64,000 nt of DNA, from NCBI RefSeq assembly GCF_040958095.1, contig NC_091165.1, forward strand, positions 32,652,460 to 32,716,459. The letters run 5' to 3'. This DNA is from Procambarus clarkii (Eukaryota > Arthropoda > Malacostraca > Decapoda > Cambaridae). The first letter of the stretch is position 1. The number at the start of each line of letters is the position of its first letter. Both the position numbers and the translations under genes were made by a program. The notes beneath the pieces were generated by a model, which made no database searches, was not told the origin of the DNA, and saw only the letters and a program-made list of their open reading frames with translations. This document shows positions 33,591 through 44,046 of the stretch, piece after piece.

Positions 33591-34145
33591 GGTTCGTGGG
33601 GATATGCATAGGAGCCACCAAACCCGCAGGGCATTTCCAGGGCCTGAAGGATAAACCAAGCAGGACAAGTACTGCGGACAATACGCCGGATCTAAAAGTA
33701 AGCCGACACAGCCTGGGTCACACGGCTGTGAGGGCCACCCTTATTGCACTGAAGGGAAGCCAGCGAACCACCAATGTACCCGACCAGGATCAAGACAGAG
33801 AAGCCACAAGACCCCTGACTCACCCTGGGCAAGGACCACCACAATCAAGGAGGACCTCTGTGGGAGCGACTCCTGAACACTCCAGGAAAGGAAACTGGCA
33901 ATGCAAGGGCCAGCTCTAGGGAGCACACATGAAAGATAACACTGAGCAAATGCAACTCCAAGCACTCCTAAAGTCACAATAGGCAATCCCCAAACTACTT
34001 AGTTGAACAGAGGAGCCTACTTGGAAGAAAGGCTACTCGGGAACCATCACATCAGCGACAGAAGTGACGGCTCGGACACTTGCAGACAGTGAGCCACTTC
34101 CTCCCCTCCCCCCAAATGAGTGGGGGAGGTGAGGCGAACGTCACT
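33591..34145. repeat. Unidentified dispersed-repeat DNA
   Basis: The same purine-biased repeat style as 6196-7260 and 62200-62880 (compare ACCCCTGACTCACCCTGG at about 33811). Open frames at 33596-33986 overlap on both strands without domains. Confidence 0.4.
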
Positions 34146-34149
34146 CTAC

Positions 34150-34700
34150 TTTGGAGAGAATTCAATTGTTTGTTTACATAGTTGGGGGAGTTCGTTAGGG
34201 GGGAATTGAGGCTTCATTCTTTTAAACCATGCAGTGGTTTCATTCACTTTGGCATGAGGAGACTCAAACCACTGACCCTGTGAGTGTGAGGCAGAAGCTC
34301 TACCATTATACCATAGACAGCCACAATAGGAAAAAGTAGAGAGGCAACAATCCACCGCCCAACTGAAATTGTATACTTTTTCCCGGCTGCCACTAAGTAC
34401 ATTGGATCAGTCATCAATGCCCACCTCAAATAAATTGTCATCCTTGTCAGCAATGGTCAACAAACTTCCAGTGGGTCGTTTTGATTCACCGACTTTCTGG
34501 TTTCCTTCCTCGGTGAGGTGGCAAAATGTCACCGCTCTCAGTGCCTCTGTGAGAGTGGGGGGGGGGGGGGCTAGGCTCTGGCTCTAGTCCCCCGTAGAGC
34601 TCCACACACACCTGATGAAACCAAGCACATGGGAACCATCTTATTGTATAGCTTCAGGAAGTTACAATGGGCTCTTCCCAGAAACAGGCCCAATGCAGGA
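34150..34700. repeat. Dispersed repeat R, copy 3, split by a SINE
   Basis: The left part 34150-34230 matches R copy 2 at 32697-32780. The right part 34480-34700 matches its continuation. The intervening ~250 bp contain a tRNA-like head in reverse orientation. A short CAGTGG occurs at both junctions (about 34222 and 34469), compatible with a target duplication. Confidence 0.6.
34227..34475 (-). mobile_element. tRNA-derived SINE, family 3
   Basis: On the minus strand the head (34325-34245) reads like a tRNA: an A-box region with TGGTATAATGGTAGAGC and a B-box-like GGTTTGAGTCTCC spaced as in a tRNA. A ~140-bp extension follows. It interrupts repeat R. Only one copy was found in the window, so the family boundaries are provisional. 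A lone tRNA pseudogene is the alternative. Confidence 0.55.
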
Positions 34701-34987
34701 CAAAGTCCAAGGGAAGGTCAATACTTATTTGGAAAGATGAACTGGACCAGACACATGAATGATGGGGTGGGTTATTAGGGGCCTTCGGTGGCTGGGGTTG
34801 CCATCTTGTGGTGATTGAGTGTGGCAAACCAGGGCTTCAACCCAGATAATGACTATTTACATAGTTAGGGTCAGTGTTGCTAGTATGATCCAAGCAGTTA
34901 TCTGTTTTGATGTGCTCTACTTTCCTGGTCATCTTTTGGTTACTGCAGTGGTCCAAGATCTCTGCACTCTCCTTACCTTCTTGGAAG
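34701..34987. other. Intron DNA, nothing recognised
   Basis: No coding or repeat signal supported by eye. Confidence 0.3.
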
Positions 34988-35222
34988 TTACCTTGAGATG
35001 ATTTCGGGGCTTTAGTGTCCCCGCGGCCCGGTCCTCGACCAGGCTTCCACCCCCAGGAAGCAGCCTGTGACAGCTGACTAACTCCCAGGTACCTATTTAC
35101 TGCTAGGTAACAGGGGCATCAGGGTGAAAGAAACTCTGCCCATCGTTTCTCTCTGGCGCCCAGGATCAAACCCGGGACCACAGGATCACGCGTCCAGTGT
35201 TCTGTCCGCTCAGCCACCAGCC
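34988..35222 (-). mobile_element. SINE family 1, nearly full length
   Basis: The reverse complement of the element at 4862-5130. The 3' tail appears at the left as CCTTGAGATGATTTCGGGGC and CCCCGCGGCCCGGTCC. The body with CAGGAAGCAGCCTGTGACAG and ATCAGGGTGAAAG lies in the middle. The tRNA-like head with the B box (GGATCAAACCC) and GTGTTCTGTCCGCTCAGCC lies at the right. The tail ends in ACCTTGAG-type repeats. Confidence 0.9.
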
Positions 35223-35249
35223 ACTGTCACCTTCCTTCAAATGATTGCA

Positions 35250-35700
35250 CCAGATTCTAGTACTCACCTAATTGTGCTTGCGGGGGTTGAGCTTTGTCTC
35301 TTTGAACCCGCCTCTCAACTGTCAATTAAGTGGTGCACAGATTCCTGAGCCTACTGGGCTCTATCATATCTACATTTGAAACTGTGTATGGAGTCAGCCT
35401 CCTCCACATCACTTCCTAGTGCATTCCATTTATTAACTACTCTGACACCAAAAAAATTCTTTCTAACGTCTCTGGCTCATCTGGGTACTAAGTTTCCACC
35501 TGTGTCCCCTTGTTCGTGTCCCACCCGCGCTGAAGAGTTTGTCTTTGTCCACCCTGTCAATTCCCGAGAATTTTGTAGGTGGTTATCATGCCTCCCCTTA
35601 CTCTTCTGTTTTTCAGGGACATGAGGTTCAACTCCTTTAGTACCAGTCTCTGGCAGATAATTGTTATTGGATAGAGTTTGGTGATGCGCCAAAAGGTGCA
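35250..35700 (-). pseudogene. LINE family B, C-terminal fragment and tail
   Basis: The minus strand matches the LINE B at 54700-55570: the tail with GTTGAGAGGCGGGTTCAAAG, then GAGGCTGACTCCATACACAG, and the coding end with the R-G-G-M-I-T-T-Y-K-I-L-type helix near 35585. The frame is broken. It ends about 290 bp from host exon 35987-36271. Confidence 0.75.
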
Positions 35701-35986
35701 CTTACAGAATATAATTTTTAAGAAGCAAGAATGAACCCAATGAAAGAAGAACAAGATTATAAGACATCTCCCTAATCATTAAAATCATGGGAAAGCTTAA
35801 CCACCACATAATATCTTGGCCATCTCATACACAAGTGTAAAGCTTTCCATACACTATCATATACAAATATACTATCATATACTGTACAAGAAAAATAATG
35901 TTAATAAATCAAGCATTCATTAAGGAAATCTGTCTTTTTAAAGATCCAAAATAATAATTGACAGCTTTCAAGAGCAGGTACTATAC
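35701..35986 (-). other. Host intron immediately downstream of exon 36271-35987
   Basis: AT-rich intron that begins with the donor GTATAG on the minus strand at 35986-35981. Nothing else is recognised. Confidence 0.5.
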
Positions 35987-36271
35987 CAAGGACATTCATA
36001 TCCCGCCATCTTGTATCGGGATGCCGTGTCAATCTGATGAGTCTGTCTCCTTGGCCCCATCTGCTCACCACATCTGCTCTTCGTACTAAGAGCACAGAGT
36101 CCGTACACAGCTGATCTCCGAGCAGACAATCGGAAACGCACTCCAGTGGGTTAGTTAAATAAACTCCTTGCGGGCCAACGCCAAAGATCATCTGATGGTG
36201 CCAGGCATCTGGGATTGTCTGGCCCGGAGCAACACCCACTTGAAGGTTTAAGGTAGCAAGAGGAACACCAC
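35987..36271 (-). CDS. Host gene, internal coding exon with C39-like His/Asn region
   Basis: On the minus strand a good acceptor TTTTGTTGTAG precedes 36271 and a donor CTTG|GTATAG follows at 35987. The 285-bp exon starts with the last two bases of a Gly codon and ends with the first base of a Gly codon, matching its neighbours. It encodes V-P-L-A-T-L-N-L-Q, then P-D-A-W-H-H-Q-M-I-F-G-V (His codons at 36200-36195) and G-V-Y-L-T-N-P-L-E. Later come L-C-T-D-S-V-L-L-V-R-R-A-D-V and H-P-D-T-R-W-R-D-M-N-V-L. A His at the start of a strand followed ~15 residues later by Asn/Asp-Pro is the layout of the C-terminal half of papain-fold C39-type peptidases (family knowledge). Assigning the function is inference, since the Cys-bearing part would be in exons outside the window. 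Confidence 0.88.
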
Positions 36272-36447
36272 CTACAACAAAATGAAAACACAATTTTTGT
36301 ATAATATAGCATATAAAAAAGCTTTGTTAAATAGCAGAGATAAATACAAAGTCATGGTCAGCCAACCAAGAAGCACTTAGCTAAAAACTCAGGCAGATAA
36401 AAATAATTATGTGCCTCAGATTAATTAGTTTGTTAATTAAATTATTT
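36272..36447 (-). other. Host intron next to the acceptor
   Basis: AT-rich intron containing the polypyrimidine/acceptor signal of the exon at 36271. Confidence 0.5.
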
Positions 36448-37672
36448 TTAACCCTTAAGCTGCTAAAGGATCCTGAGGACTTTTACACCCCCATGCGCAA
36501 GAAAAAATTTCTAAAATTTTATTTTTTTATCTTCTAAAAATGTTCATTTGTGTTCGCTGAGCACAGGGAAAAAGAAAATCGTAGGCGACATATTTTGGCC
36601 GCAATAGGCCGACGGAGTCTGGCAAAATGTAGGCGTTGACAGAGCAGTTCTCAGAGATGGTCAGCTCCACCTGAGCTGTCAGGCGGGAGTTGACACAAAG
36701 ATATTATTTCCTAATTATTTCAATGTCTTCGATTGATTTTTTTCTTAGTTTTTTGCAGTAATATTATTCAATAGTGTTTAGTGTGTTAGATTTATATAAT
36801 AAAAGGGGTGAATCATCGCTATACTCAAAAGTATGATGTGCATATTAGTGATTCAATTATTATGTTCATAAAAAATAAACAAATAGTTTTGCTGTTATTA
36901 CACTATATATACAGGTTATATATAAGTATCTGCATGTTTTGGTCACCATAACGAACCACTAAGTTGCTATTATGAGTCAAAAAGCAACGAGGAGTGACCG
37001 CCACACACCAGCCAGCCACTCGCTGCCACTCACTCCCTCAACACCTCACTCGCCCACATTTTCCGCCCACCATATTGTTTTTGCTTTTATTCACTATTAT
37101 AGACATTATATATAAGTACAGTATCTACATTCGTGTTCACCATAACGAACCACTAAGCTGGCATGCTGAGTGGCAGTGGCAGCCAGTGGCAGCCCGCCAC
37201 TGGCTGTTACTTCCTCCCTCAACTCGCCTGACTCGCCCACATTCTCCTCCCACAATACTTTTTTGCTTTTATTCACTATATACAGACGTTATATATAAGT
37301 ATTTACATGTTTTGTTCACCACAACTCTACAACTAAGTTGATATACTGTAGTTAGTTTAGGCACTAAGAGACGTCGCTACACACAGTCAGGTGGCGGCTG
37401 CCTCCCTCACACATTCAAGGTCAGACACTAAAATTTCAACCCCAACAATACTGTTTGTGGTGTTATTACCCTATATACAGATGTTATATATAAATATCTA
37501 CACGTTTTGTTCACCATAACTGTTCAATTAAGCAGGTATAATGCCCAAAGAGCATAGTGGCCACCCCCTACTAACATGATAAAATCAGGCAGATGTTGCC
37601 ACACTGATCACCAAAATGGCTTCTCCCCCACACTCCTTTTGCTGTTATTACACTGTATATACACGTCATATA
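36448..37672 (-). mobile_element. TTAA-type satellite element B, reverse orientation
   Basis: TTAA at 36448-36451 is followed by CCCTTAAGCTGC, the same terminus as element A. The next ~400 bp are the inverse complement of the right end of element A (for example GACAGAGCAG..., GTTGACACAAAGATATTAT and the TATATAAT...ATTCAATTATTATG block). Units with CACCATAACGAACCACTAAG and TTATATATAAGTATCTACA then repeat at a spacing of about 190 bp. Its far end is obscured by the Tigger-like insertion at 37675 and later rearrangement. Confidence 0.7.
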
Positions 37673-37947
37673 TACAGTGGAACCTCTATTAACGAGTGGC
37701 TCTATTAACGAGTTTTTCCAGTAACGAGCAAGCCACTCGCAGCAAATTTGTCTCTATTGACGAGCTCGCCTCTATTAACGAGTGAAACCACATGGCGCTT
37801 CCTAGTGTCTCGCGGGTTCTCGCAAATTCTCGGACGCCTCCGACGCCAGTGTTGTTGTTGTATCTCACACGACAAGCATCCCTCTGGATTTATTTGAGCT
37901 TTTCTTTGGGTTTTTAGTGGTTTTGCGACTACAATTTGTAACACACG

Positions 37948-38193
37948 ATGTCTCCAAAGAAGCTGCTTGCTAAAGATAGTGTTTTCAAGAGGAAGAAAGA
38001 CACAATTATTATGGATTTCAAGAAGGAAATTATAGCAAAGCATGAGTGTGGTGTCTGTGTGATTGATCTCACAAGGAAGTATGGCAGGTCCTCATCAACA
38101 ATTTACACCATTAGTAAGGGAATGAGGAGGCAAGGGAGAATGCTGCCTCTTCCACTGAGATCAGGGAAGTGTTTGGAATGTTTGAAAAGGTGA
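37948..38193 (+). pseudogene. Truncated Tigger-like transposase N-terminus
   Basis: An 81-aa frame starts M-S-P-K-K-L-L and includes a basic stretch F-K-R-K-K-D-T and a helix-turn-helix-like segment with D-L-T-R-K-Y-G-R-S-S-S-T-I-Y-T-I. This matches the Psq/CENP-B-like N-terminal DNA-binding domain of Tigger/pogo transposases, usually about 500 aa long. The DDE catalytic part is missing. Confidence 0.75.
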
Positions 38194-38296
38194 ACGCATT
38201 CTTGGAAAAGCTGCCCTGATAAAGCAGTGACAACTCAGTGTGTGAAAATGTTTAATTAATTTATCACTTTGTGATAACACTTTATGAAAGTGTTAT

Positions 38297-38600
38297 CACT
38301 TTCGCCGGTATATGTCGCTTGAACGTAACACACTTTTTCTCTTGAATGCACCCAAACACCGCGCTCAAGCATCATTTGAGCAAATATTTCTATAAAATCC
38401 AATACTTATCCGATCGACTTGGGGATTGTATACATGTTTGCCATGAAATTTCCGTTTTCTTTAATAACCACATTGCCTATTTGAGAAAACGGCATTGTAT
38501 TGTATCTTCGTGGTAAGACTATTATATTGTTGACACAACGAGTGTAATCAACGTAGTTTTTTTATTTGGTGCTGGTCTAACGCATCCTTGTGTGACATTT
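38297..38600. mobile_element. TTAA-type MITE fragment nested in the Tigger-like element
   Basis: CACTTTCGCCGGT at 38297 resembles the terminus of the MITE at 29846. The following sequence (GATCGACTTGGGGATTGTA, CATGAAATTTCCG) matches the interior of that MITE near 30545-30640 in reverse and the element at 50820-50890. The right end could not be fixed. Confidence 0.5.
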
Positions 38601-38961
38601 GAAATGAAATTTGGGTAAAATTCCCAAGAAGAGAGAGTCCGCCTGACTCAGAGGTGAATTCTCCTTCCACACCATAACCCCTCTCCTCCTTCCCACCTCT
38701 CCATCGTCTCCCTCAAGCCAGCAACTACTCTTCATAAGGTAAAGTAAATATTAAAACACTACAACAAAACATTTATATTTACATGTGCAGTATTATATTT
38801 ACATAAAAAAAGTCATACAAGTATGGATGTTTTTGGGAGTGGAACGGATTAAATTTATTTCCTTTATTTTAAATGGGGAAATTTGTTTCCAAAGACGAGT
38901 TTTCCAGGTAACGAGCTCGGTGCCAGAACGGATTAAACTCGTTAATAGAGGTTCTACTGTA

Positions 38962-40142
38962 AATATCTACATTCGTGTTCACCATAACGAACCACTAAGT
39001 TGGTATGCTGAGTGGCAGTGGCAGCCAGTGGCGGGCTGCACTCACTCCCTCCCGGATCGAACCCGGAACCACAGGATCACGCGTCCAGTGTTCTGTCCGC
39101 TCAGCGGCCGGCTACCCGGCGGTCATAATGGCTTCAACACCCACAGGCACAACAAAAAAAAATTCCAAAAAATTCTTTTGTCTTACAAAAGGGTTCATTT
39201 GTGTTCCCTGATCACGGGGGAAAAAAAAATCATAGGTAGCATATTTTGGGCACAATAGAACAGGGAAGTCTGGTAAAAAAAAAAGAGGCGTTGACAGAGT
39301 AGTCGCCAGACGAGGTCTGCTCTGCCCCAGCTATCAGGTGGGGGTTGCCACAAAGATATTATTACCTAATTATTTCAGTATCTGATTTTTTTTTTTTTTA
39401 CAGTACACGTAATATTTTTCAATAGTGTGTATTGTGATATATTTATATAATAATATGTGTGAACCATCGCTGTACTCAAAATTATGTTCATTTTAGTGAT
39501 TCAATTATTATGTTCATAAAACAATAAACAAATAGCTTTGCTGTTATTACACTATATACACATGGTATATATACATATCTGCATGTTTTGCTCACCATAA
39601 CGAACCACTACGTTGGCATTGCGAGTCAAAAAGCAACGAAGAGTGGCCGCCACTCGCCAGCCAGCCAGCCAGCCAGCCAGCCACTCGCCACCACTCCCTG
39701 ACTTACCTCCTCACTCGCCAACATACTCCTCCAACCATACTGTTTTTGCTTTTATTCACTATAAACAGACGTTAAATATAAGTACGTGTTCACTATAACT
39801 GTACATCTAAGCTTGTATGGCGAGTTCAAGCAATAAGAGATGTAGCCACACACACAGTCAGCTGGTGGCTGCTGCCCTCACTGCTTCAAGGCCAGATGCA
39901 CAAATATTTCTCCTCCAACAATACTGTTTGTGGTGTTATTACACTATATACACAGATTATATATAAGTATCAACGTTTTATTCACCATACCTGTACAAAT
40001 AAGCTGGTATGGTGCCCAAAGACCATAGTGGTCACCAGTAAACAACATGACAAGTCGTGCAGATGACGCACCTCCCTAATCAAAATGCTGGCTCCCCTCA
40101 TACTCCTATTGCTGTTATTACACTCTATACACACGTTATTTA
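38962..40142 (-). repeat. More satellite-element B material and a SINE 1 head
   Basis: After the Tigger-like insertion the CACCATAACGAACCACTAAG unit continues to about 39050. A SINE family 1 head (minus, 39052-39120, B box seen as GATCGAACCC) follows. A second copy of the element's terminal part then starts near 39125 and again leads into satellite units up to 40142. A CCAG-type short repeat (GCCAGCCAGCCAG) is present near 39655. The series ends at the LINE A tail. Confidence 0.6.
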
Positions 40143-40687
40143 CCTAAGTGTAGTTACAGGATGAGAGCTACGCTTGTGGTGTCCCATCTACCCAGCACTC
40201 TTTCATATAACGCTTTGAAATTACTGACGGTTTTGGCCTCCACCACCTTCTCACCTAACTTGTTTCAACCGTCTACCACTCTGTTTACAAAAATGAATTT
40301 TCTTATAATTCTCCGGCAGCTTTGTTTCGTTAGTTTAAATCTATGACCTCTTGTTCTTGAAGTTCCGGGTCTCGGAAATTCTTCCCAATCAATTTTATCG
40401 ATTACAGTTACTATTTTGAACGTTGTGATCATATCACCTCTTTTTCTTCTATCTTCTAGTTTTTGCATATTTAATGCCTCTAACCTCTCCTCGTAGCTCT
40501 TGTCCTTCAGTTCTGGGAGCTACTTAGTGGCACGTCATTGCACCTTTTCCAGTTTGTTGATGTGCTTCTTAAGATATGGGCACCATACAACCGCTGCATA
40601 TTCCAGCTTTGGTCTAACAAAAGTTGTGAACAATTTCTTTAGTATTTCTCCATCCATGTATTTAAAAGCAATTCTGAAGTTAGAAAG
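40143..40687 (-). pseudogene. LINE family A, 3' fragment
   Basis: The 3' end TTACCTAAGTGTAG lies at 40140-40155, followed on the minus strand by the C-terminal ORF2 region (E-D-R-R-K-R-G-D-M-I-T-T-F-K-I-V near 40440). It matches 55590-56310. The LINE sequence stops at 40687, exactly where the Tigger-like element begins. Confidence 0.85.
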
Positions 40688-41019
40688 TACTGTCTCCACT
40701 CGATCATCCGGACTATATGGGAAGTACCCCTAGCCGGATTAACACATTTTTCGAATAACGGTACTTTTTCACCTACGAGTCCAAAACTAATAATTTCTAA
40801 CTATTTTTATACTACAAACAACATAATTTGAATTGCCATGCCACATATAATTATTAAATATTCAACTAGAAACCATTTCTGCATCCTCCATTTCTGCATT
40901 CTCCTCATTTCTGACAGTAGACGTGAGGAGTTTTTCCCAGGAATTTTTCAAAGTCGATTCCTTTAATTCACTCCACACCTTGGTCCAGTTATAGATGGCT
41001 TCCTTGACTGTATAGTTCT

Positions 41020-42161
41020 TCAAATTCTGAAGTTTTTTTTAGCCCTGTTATCCACACCGAGTTCAATATCTTCCGGAAGAGGCAAAACCACCAAAACTTC
41101 GTTTAGCATCTTTTTGGTGTACAACCTCTTCGTGGCACAGATAACTCCCCGATCCATAGGCTGAATGAGAGAGGTTGTGTTAGGAGGAAGTGCCATACAC
41201 CTTATCTTGCCATCTTGTGAGGTTAATGTGTCAATTTTGAGGTGGGCAGGCGCATTATCAAGCAGCAACAAAGCCCGAACTTTGCTTGGCCTTACTTTGA
41301 TAGGCACGAACTTCCCTGCAGAATACGTCATGAAACCAGGAAAGAAAGATCTGTGTAAACCCTGCATTTTGTGAACTATAATATTTGACTGGCAGTCTGT
41401 CCAAGCAATGTTGCAAGGCTCTTGGTTTCTTACATTTGCCAACAATTGCACACGTGATTCTGTCTGTGCCGTCGGCATTCGCACACATCATGGCTGAGAG
41501 CCTGTCCTTGTTAACCTTACGTCCTGGCACACAACTCTCACTCCTCATTGCTAGAGTTTTTTCTGGTAAACTCCTCCAATACAACCCAGTTTCATCTGCA
41601 TTATAAATTTGATACGAATATATATTATTTGCCACAATGTATTCTTTTAATTTCTGTTTAAATGGTTCTACACTGCTTTCATCTGCACTCAATTTTTCAC
41701 CGACAATTTTCCTCTTCACAATATTGTGCCTACCCTTGAACCTTGCAACCCACCCTTCACTCGCTTCAAAATTCTTTATTCCAAGGCTTGCAGCAAACAT
41801 GCTTGCAGCATTTTGTATTTCTGGGCCGTGAATTGTCACGCCAGCTGTGCAGTGCTGAGCAAACCACTTGTACACAGCCTCATTCAACTGCACATGCGTC
41901 GAAGTTTTCATAGTTTTTCTACCACAACCTCTGCTAGTGCTTGCACCTTCACTTTCACAGGTTGAAATGAATTGCATAAGTTTCTCTTTTTGTTTCCTTA
42001 TATCAGAAACAGTACTAGTGCCTATATTAAATTCCTTGGCAACACTTGAGGTCGACCGGCCATGTTCACAAAGTTGTATAACACGTAGCTTGTCCTTAAG
42101 TGTTAGGACAACTTCTTCCTCTTAACACCTCCAGAACGATTCATGCTGCTACCAGACATAG
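41020..42161 (-). pseudogene. Tigger/pogo-like transposase, frameshifted
   Basis: From 42161 on the minus strand: an N-terminal helix-turn-helix region with a frameshift near 42105 (V-A-K-E-F-N-I-G-T-S-T-V-S-D-I). A CENP-B/Tc5-type DNA-binding domain follows (W-F-A-Q-H-C-T and A-S-E-G-W-V-A-R-F-K-G-R-H-N near 41745). The DDE_1 nuclease then has Y-N-A-D-E-T-G-L-Y-W near 41595 and, in another frame, L-L-L-D-N-A-P-A-H near 41265 with P-P-N-T-T-S-L-I-Q-P-M-D-R-G near 41170. At least two frame changes separate these parts. The order and motifs are characteristic of Tigger/jerky-like transposases. Inactive. Confidence 0.88.
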
Positions 42162-42492
42162 TCTTGGCCAAAAATGTTCAAAGTTACTATGAAAATAAAA
42201 AAGTTATTTAAAAAAATATTTCACTAATAGTGCGGCACTGTGGTGTAACACGAGGGTAGAGAGCACATTGCTTGACCAGGCCTGGACGGGTCCAGTCGGG
42301 GCAGGGAGGAGGCACGTTACGTAAGCCACCAGGAGGGGAAAAAAAAAATTTGATGGAAACTTCAGCCTGTGCAAATTGTTTTTACGAAACTTGTATAGTA
42401 TTTTCTATTACATAATTACTAGTATTTCTTTTGATTTTGGCTATGATGAACTGTTCTAAAATTGATGGTAATTCCTGTACTGTAGTGTATAG

Positions 42493-42752
42493 GTCCTGAC
42501 TCCTGATCACTCTTTCAAATACAGTACTTTTATTATGTGGGACGTTAGTGCAACTGGTCTATAATTTTTTGCCAATGCTTTGCTCCCTCCCTTGTGTAGA
42601 GGGGCTATGTCTGCTACTTTAAGTGCATCTGGTATCTCCCCCGTGTCCAAGCTCTTCCTCCACACTATACTGAGTGCCTGTGCTACCGGCACTTTGCATT
42701 TCTTTATAAATATTGAATTCTATGAGTCTGGACCTGGGGCCGAGTGCATGGG
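42493..42752 (-). pseudogene. LINE family D RT fragment inside the Tigger element
   Basis: A minus-strand frame includes I-F-I-K-K-C-K-V-P-V, W-R-K-S-L-D-T-G-E-I-P-D-A-L-K-V-A-D-I-A and H-K-G-G...N-Y-R-P-V-A-L-T-S. It is closely related to 7860-8090. It is an internal RT piece with neither LINE end, so a deletion or recombination remnant. Confidence 0.8.
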
Positions 42753-43218
42753 CTACATATTGATCCAAATCGACACTCGCCTTTCCTAAGCATATTTAAA
42801 CATTTTTTGGGATGTTGGTAACTGCATTCTAATCCTTTCTTATTACCAGCATATCTAATTTTTAGTGTACAATAGTTTTCATAAACAGTATTGTAGTACT
42901 CAACATACAGCAGAACTACTTAATAATCAACACAGTGTTAACAGTATAATACACTACAGTACATATTTACTGTACAGCATTCACAACTCCACGAGACTTC
43001 AAGATGGACATAACTCTAACAATAAGGTTAATAACAAATGTAACTTTTTTAGTAGGGTAATAATATATAGGTACAGTATATAATATGATAATGCATTTTT
43101 ATTGTGTACAAGAAAAAAAAAAGACTGACACAAATGCCTCCTGAAGGTCACCTCTTGCAATGCATCCAACGCACTGGGGTTGGTCCCATATAGTATGTTG
43201 AATCGAGGTTGTACTGTA

Positions 43219-43956
43219 TTACAGAAGACCCCTAACTGTGATAAAAATGTCCAAGATTCTGATAATAGCAGGATTGTTGTGATAATTAGTGCTGTAGTGG
43301 GAGGAGTAATCTAGGTGGGGAGAGAGGTAGCATTGTCTGCCGACTCTGTGTGACCACCTTTTACTGTCTGGACTCACTATACCAGCTTAGTTGTTCGCTA
43401 TGGTATACAAACATGCAGATACTTATATATACCACCTGTATATAGTGAATAAAAGCAAAAAACAGTATGGTGGGATGAGAAGGATGTCGAGTCAGGTGAG
43501 GTGAGGTGAGGGAGGGAGTGGCAGCCAGTGGTGGGCTAGCTGGTGTGTGGTGGTCACTACTTGCAGCTGTTTGACTCGGCACCCCAACTAAGTGGTTCCT
43601 TATGGTGAACACAAATGTAGATACTTATATATAACATGTATATATAGTGTAATGACAGTAAAAGGAGTGTTAAGAGAAGCCATTTTGGTGAGGGAGGTGA
43701 CAACATCTGCATGACTTGTCATGCTGGGTAAGGGTGGCTACCATGCTCTTTGGGCACTATACCGCCTTAGTTGATCAGTTATGGTGAACAAAACATGTAG
43801 ATACTTATATATAATGTGTGCATATATGGTAATAACACCACAACAGTATACGTGAAGGAGGACTGTTAGTACAACTGGCCTTGAACCAGTGATGATGGGA
43901 GGGAGGGAGGGAGGGAGGGAGCACGAGTTGTGTGTGGCCACATGTTACTGTCTGCC
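43219..43956 (+). mobile_element. Satellite element C, left part
   Basis: The sequence GATAATAGCAGGATTGTTGT near 43259 matches element A at 22463, and three satellite units with ACTTATATATA...GTGTAATAACA follow. It is interrupted at 43957 by the intact LINE and resumes at 50277. It has the same orientation as element A. A GGGA-rich tract (GGGAGGGAGGG) occurs near 43897. Confidence 0.7.
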
Positions 43957-44046
43957 GTCACCATACAAGTAAGTAATTATCAAAAGAAGGCACCAAACCG
44001 GGAAGGCTATGTAGCACCATCAAATACGCAAAATAATCAGAGGGCG

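Larger units (their letters stand above)
37673..38961 (+). mobile_element. Tigger/pogo-like non-autonomous DNA transposon
   Basis: Inverted ends CAGTGGAACCTCTATTAACG (37675 onward) and its near-complement ending at 38959 (complement CAGTAGAACCTCTATTAACG) are flanked by TA on both sides (37673-37674, 38960-38961). The ATTAACGAG word is repeated several times in the left end. The interior holds only the first part of a transposase and a nested TTAA-type fragment (38297 to about 38600), so the element cannot move by itself. It interrupts satellite element B. Confidence 0.88.
40688..43218 (-). mobile_element. Tigger-like DNA transposon with broken transposase
   Basis: TA at 40688-40689 and 43217-43218 flank inverted ends. 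The left starts CTGTCTCCACTCGATCATCC and continues GGACTATATGGGA. The right end, as complement, starts CAGTACAACCTCG and has ACTATATGGGACC. The transposase is on the minus strand (42161-41020). A LINE D fragment lies inside at 42493-42752. The ends differ at several positions, so the copy is old. It is inserted in LINE A. Confidence 0.75.

Noticed and set aside
34245-34325. Functional tRNA gene on the minus strand
   Set aside because: The B box is imperfect (GGTTTGAGTCTCC), no convincing anticodon arm was found, and the segment is inserted within a repeat with an extension, like a SINE.
35901-36293. Taking the whole 130-aa open frame as a single-exon gene
   Set aside because: Its ends run into intron sequence. 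The splice acceptor at 36272 and donor at 35986 with matching phases show it is an internal exon.
22083-40142. CRISPR-like array from regularly spaced units
   Set aside because: The units are ~190-240 bp, contiguous, diverged and without short identical direct repeats separated by unique spacers.
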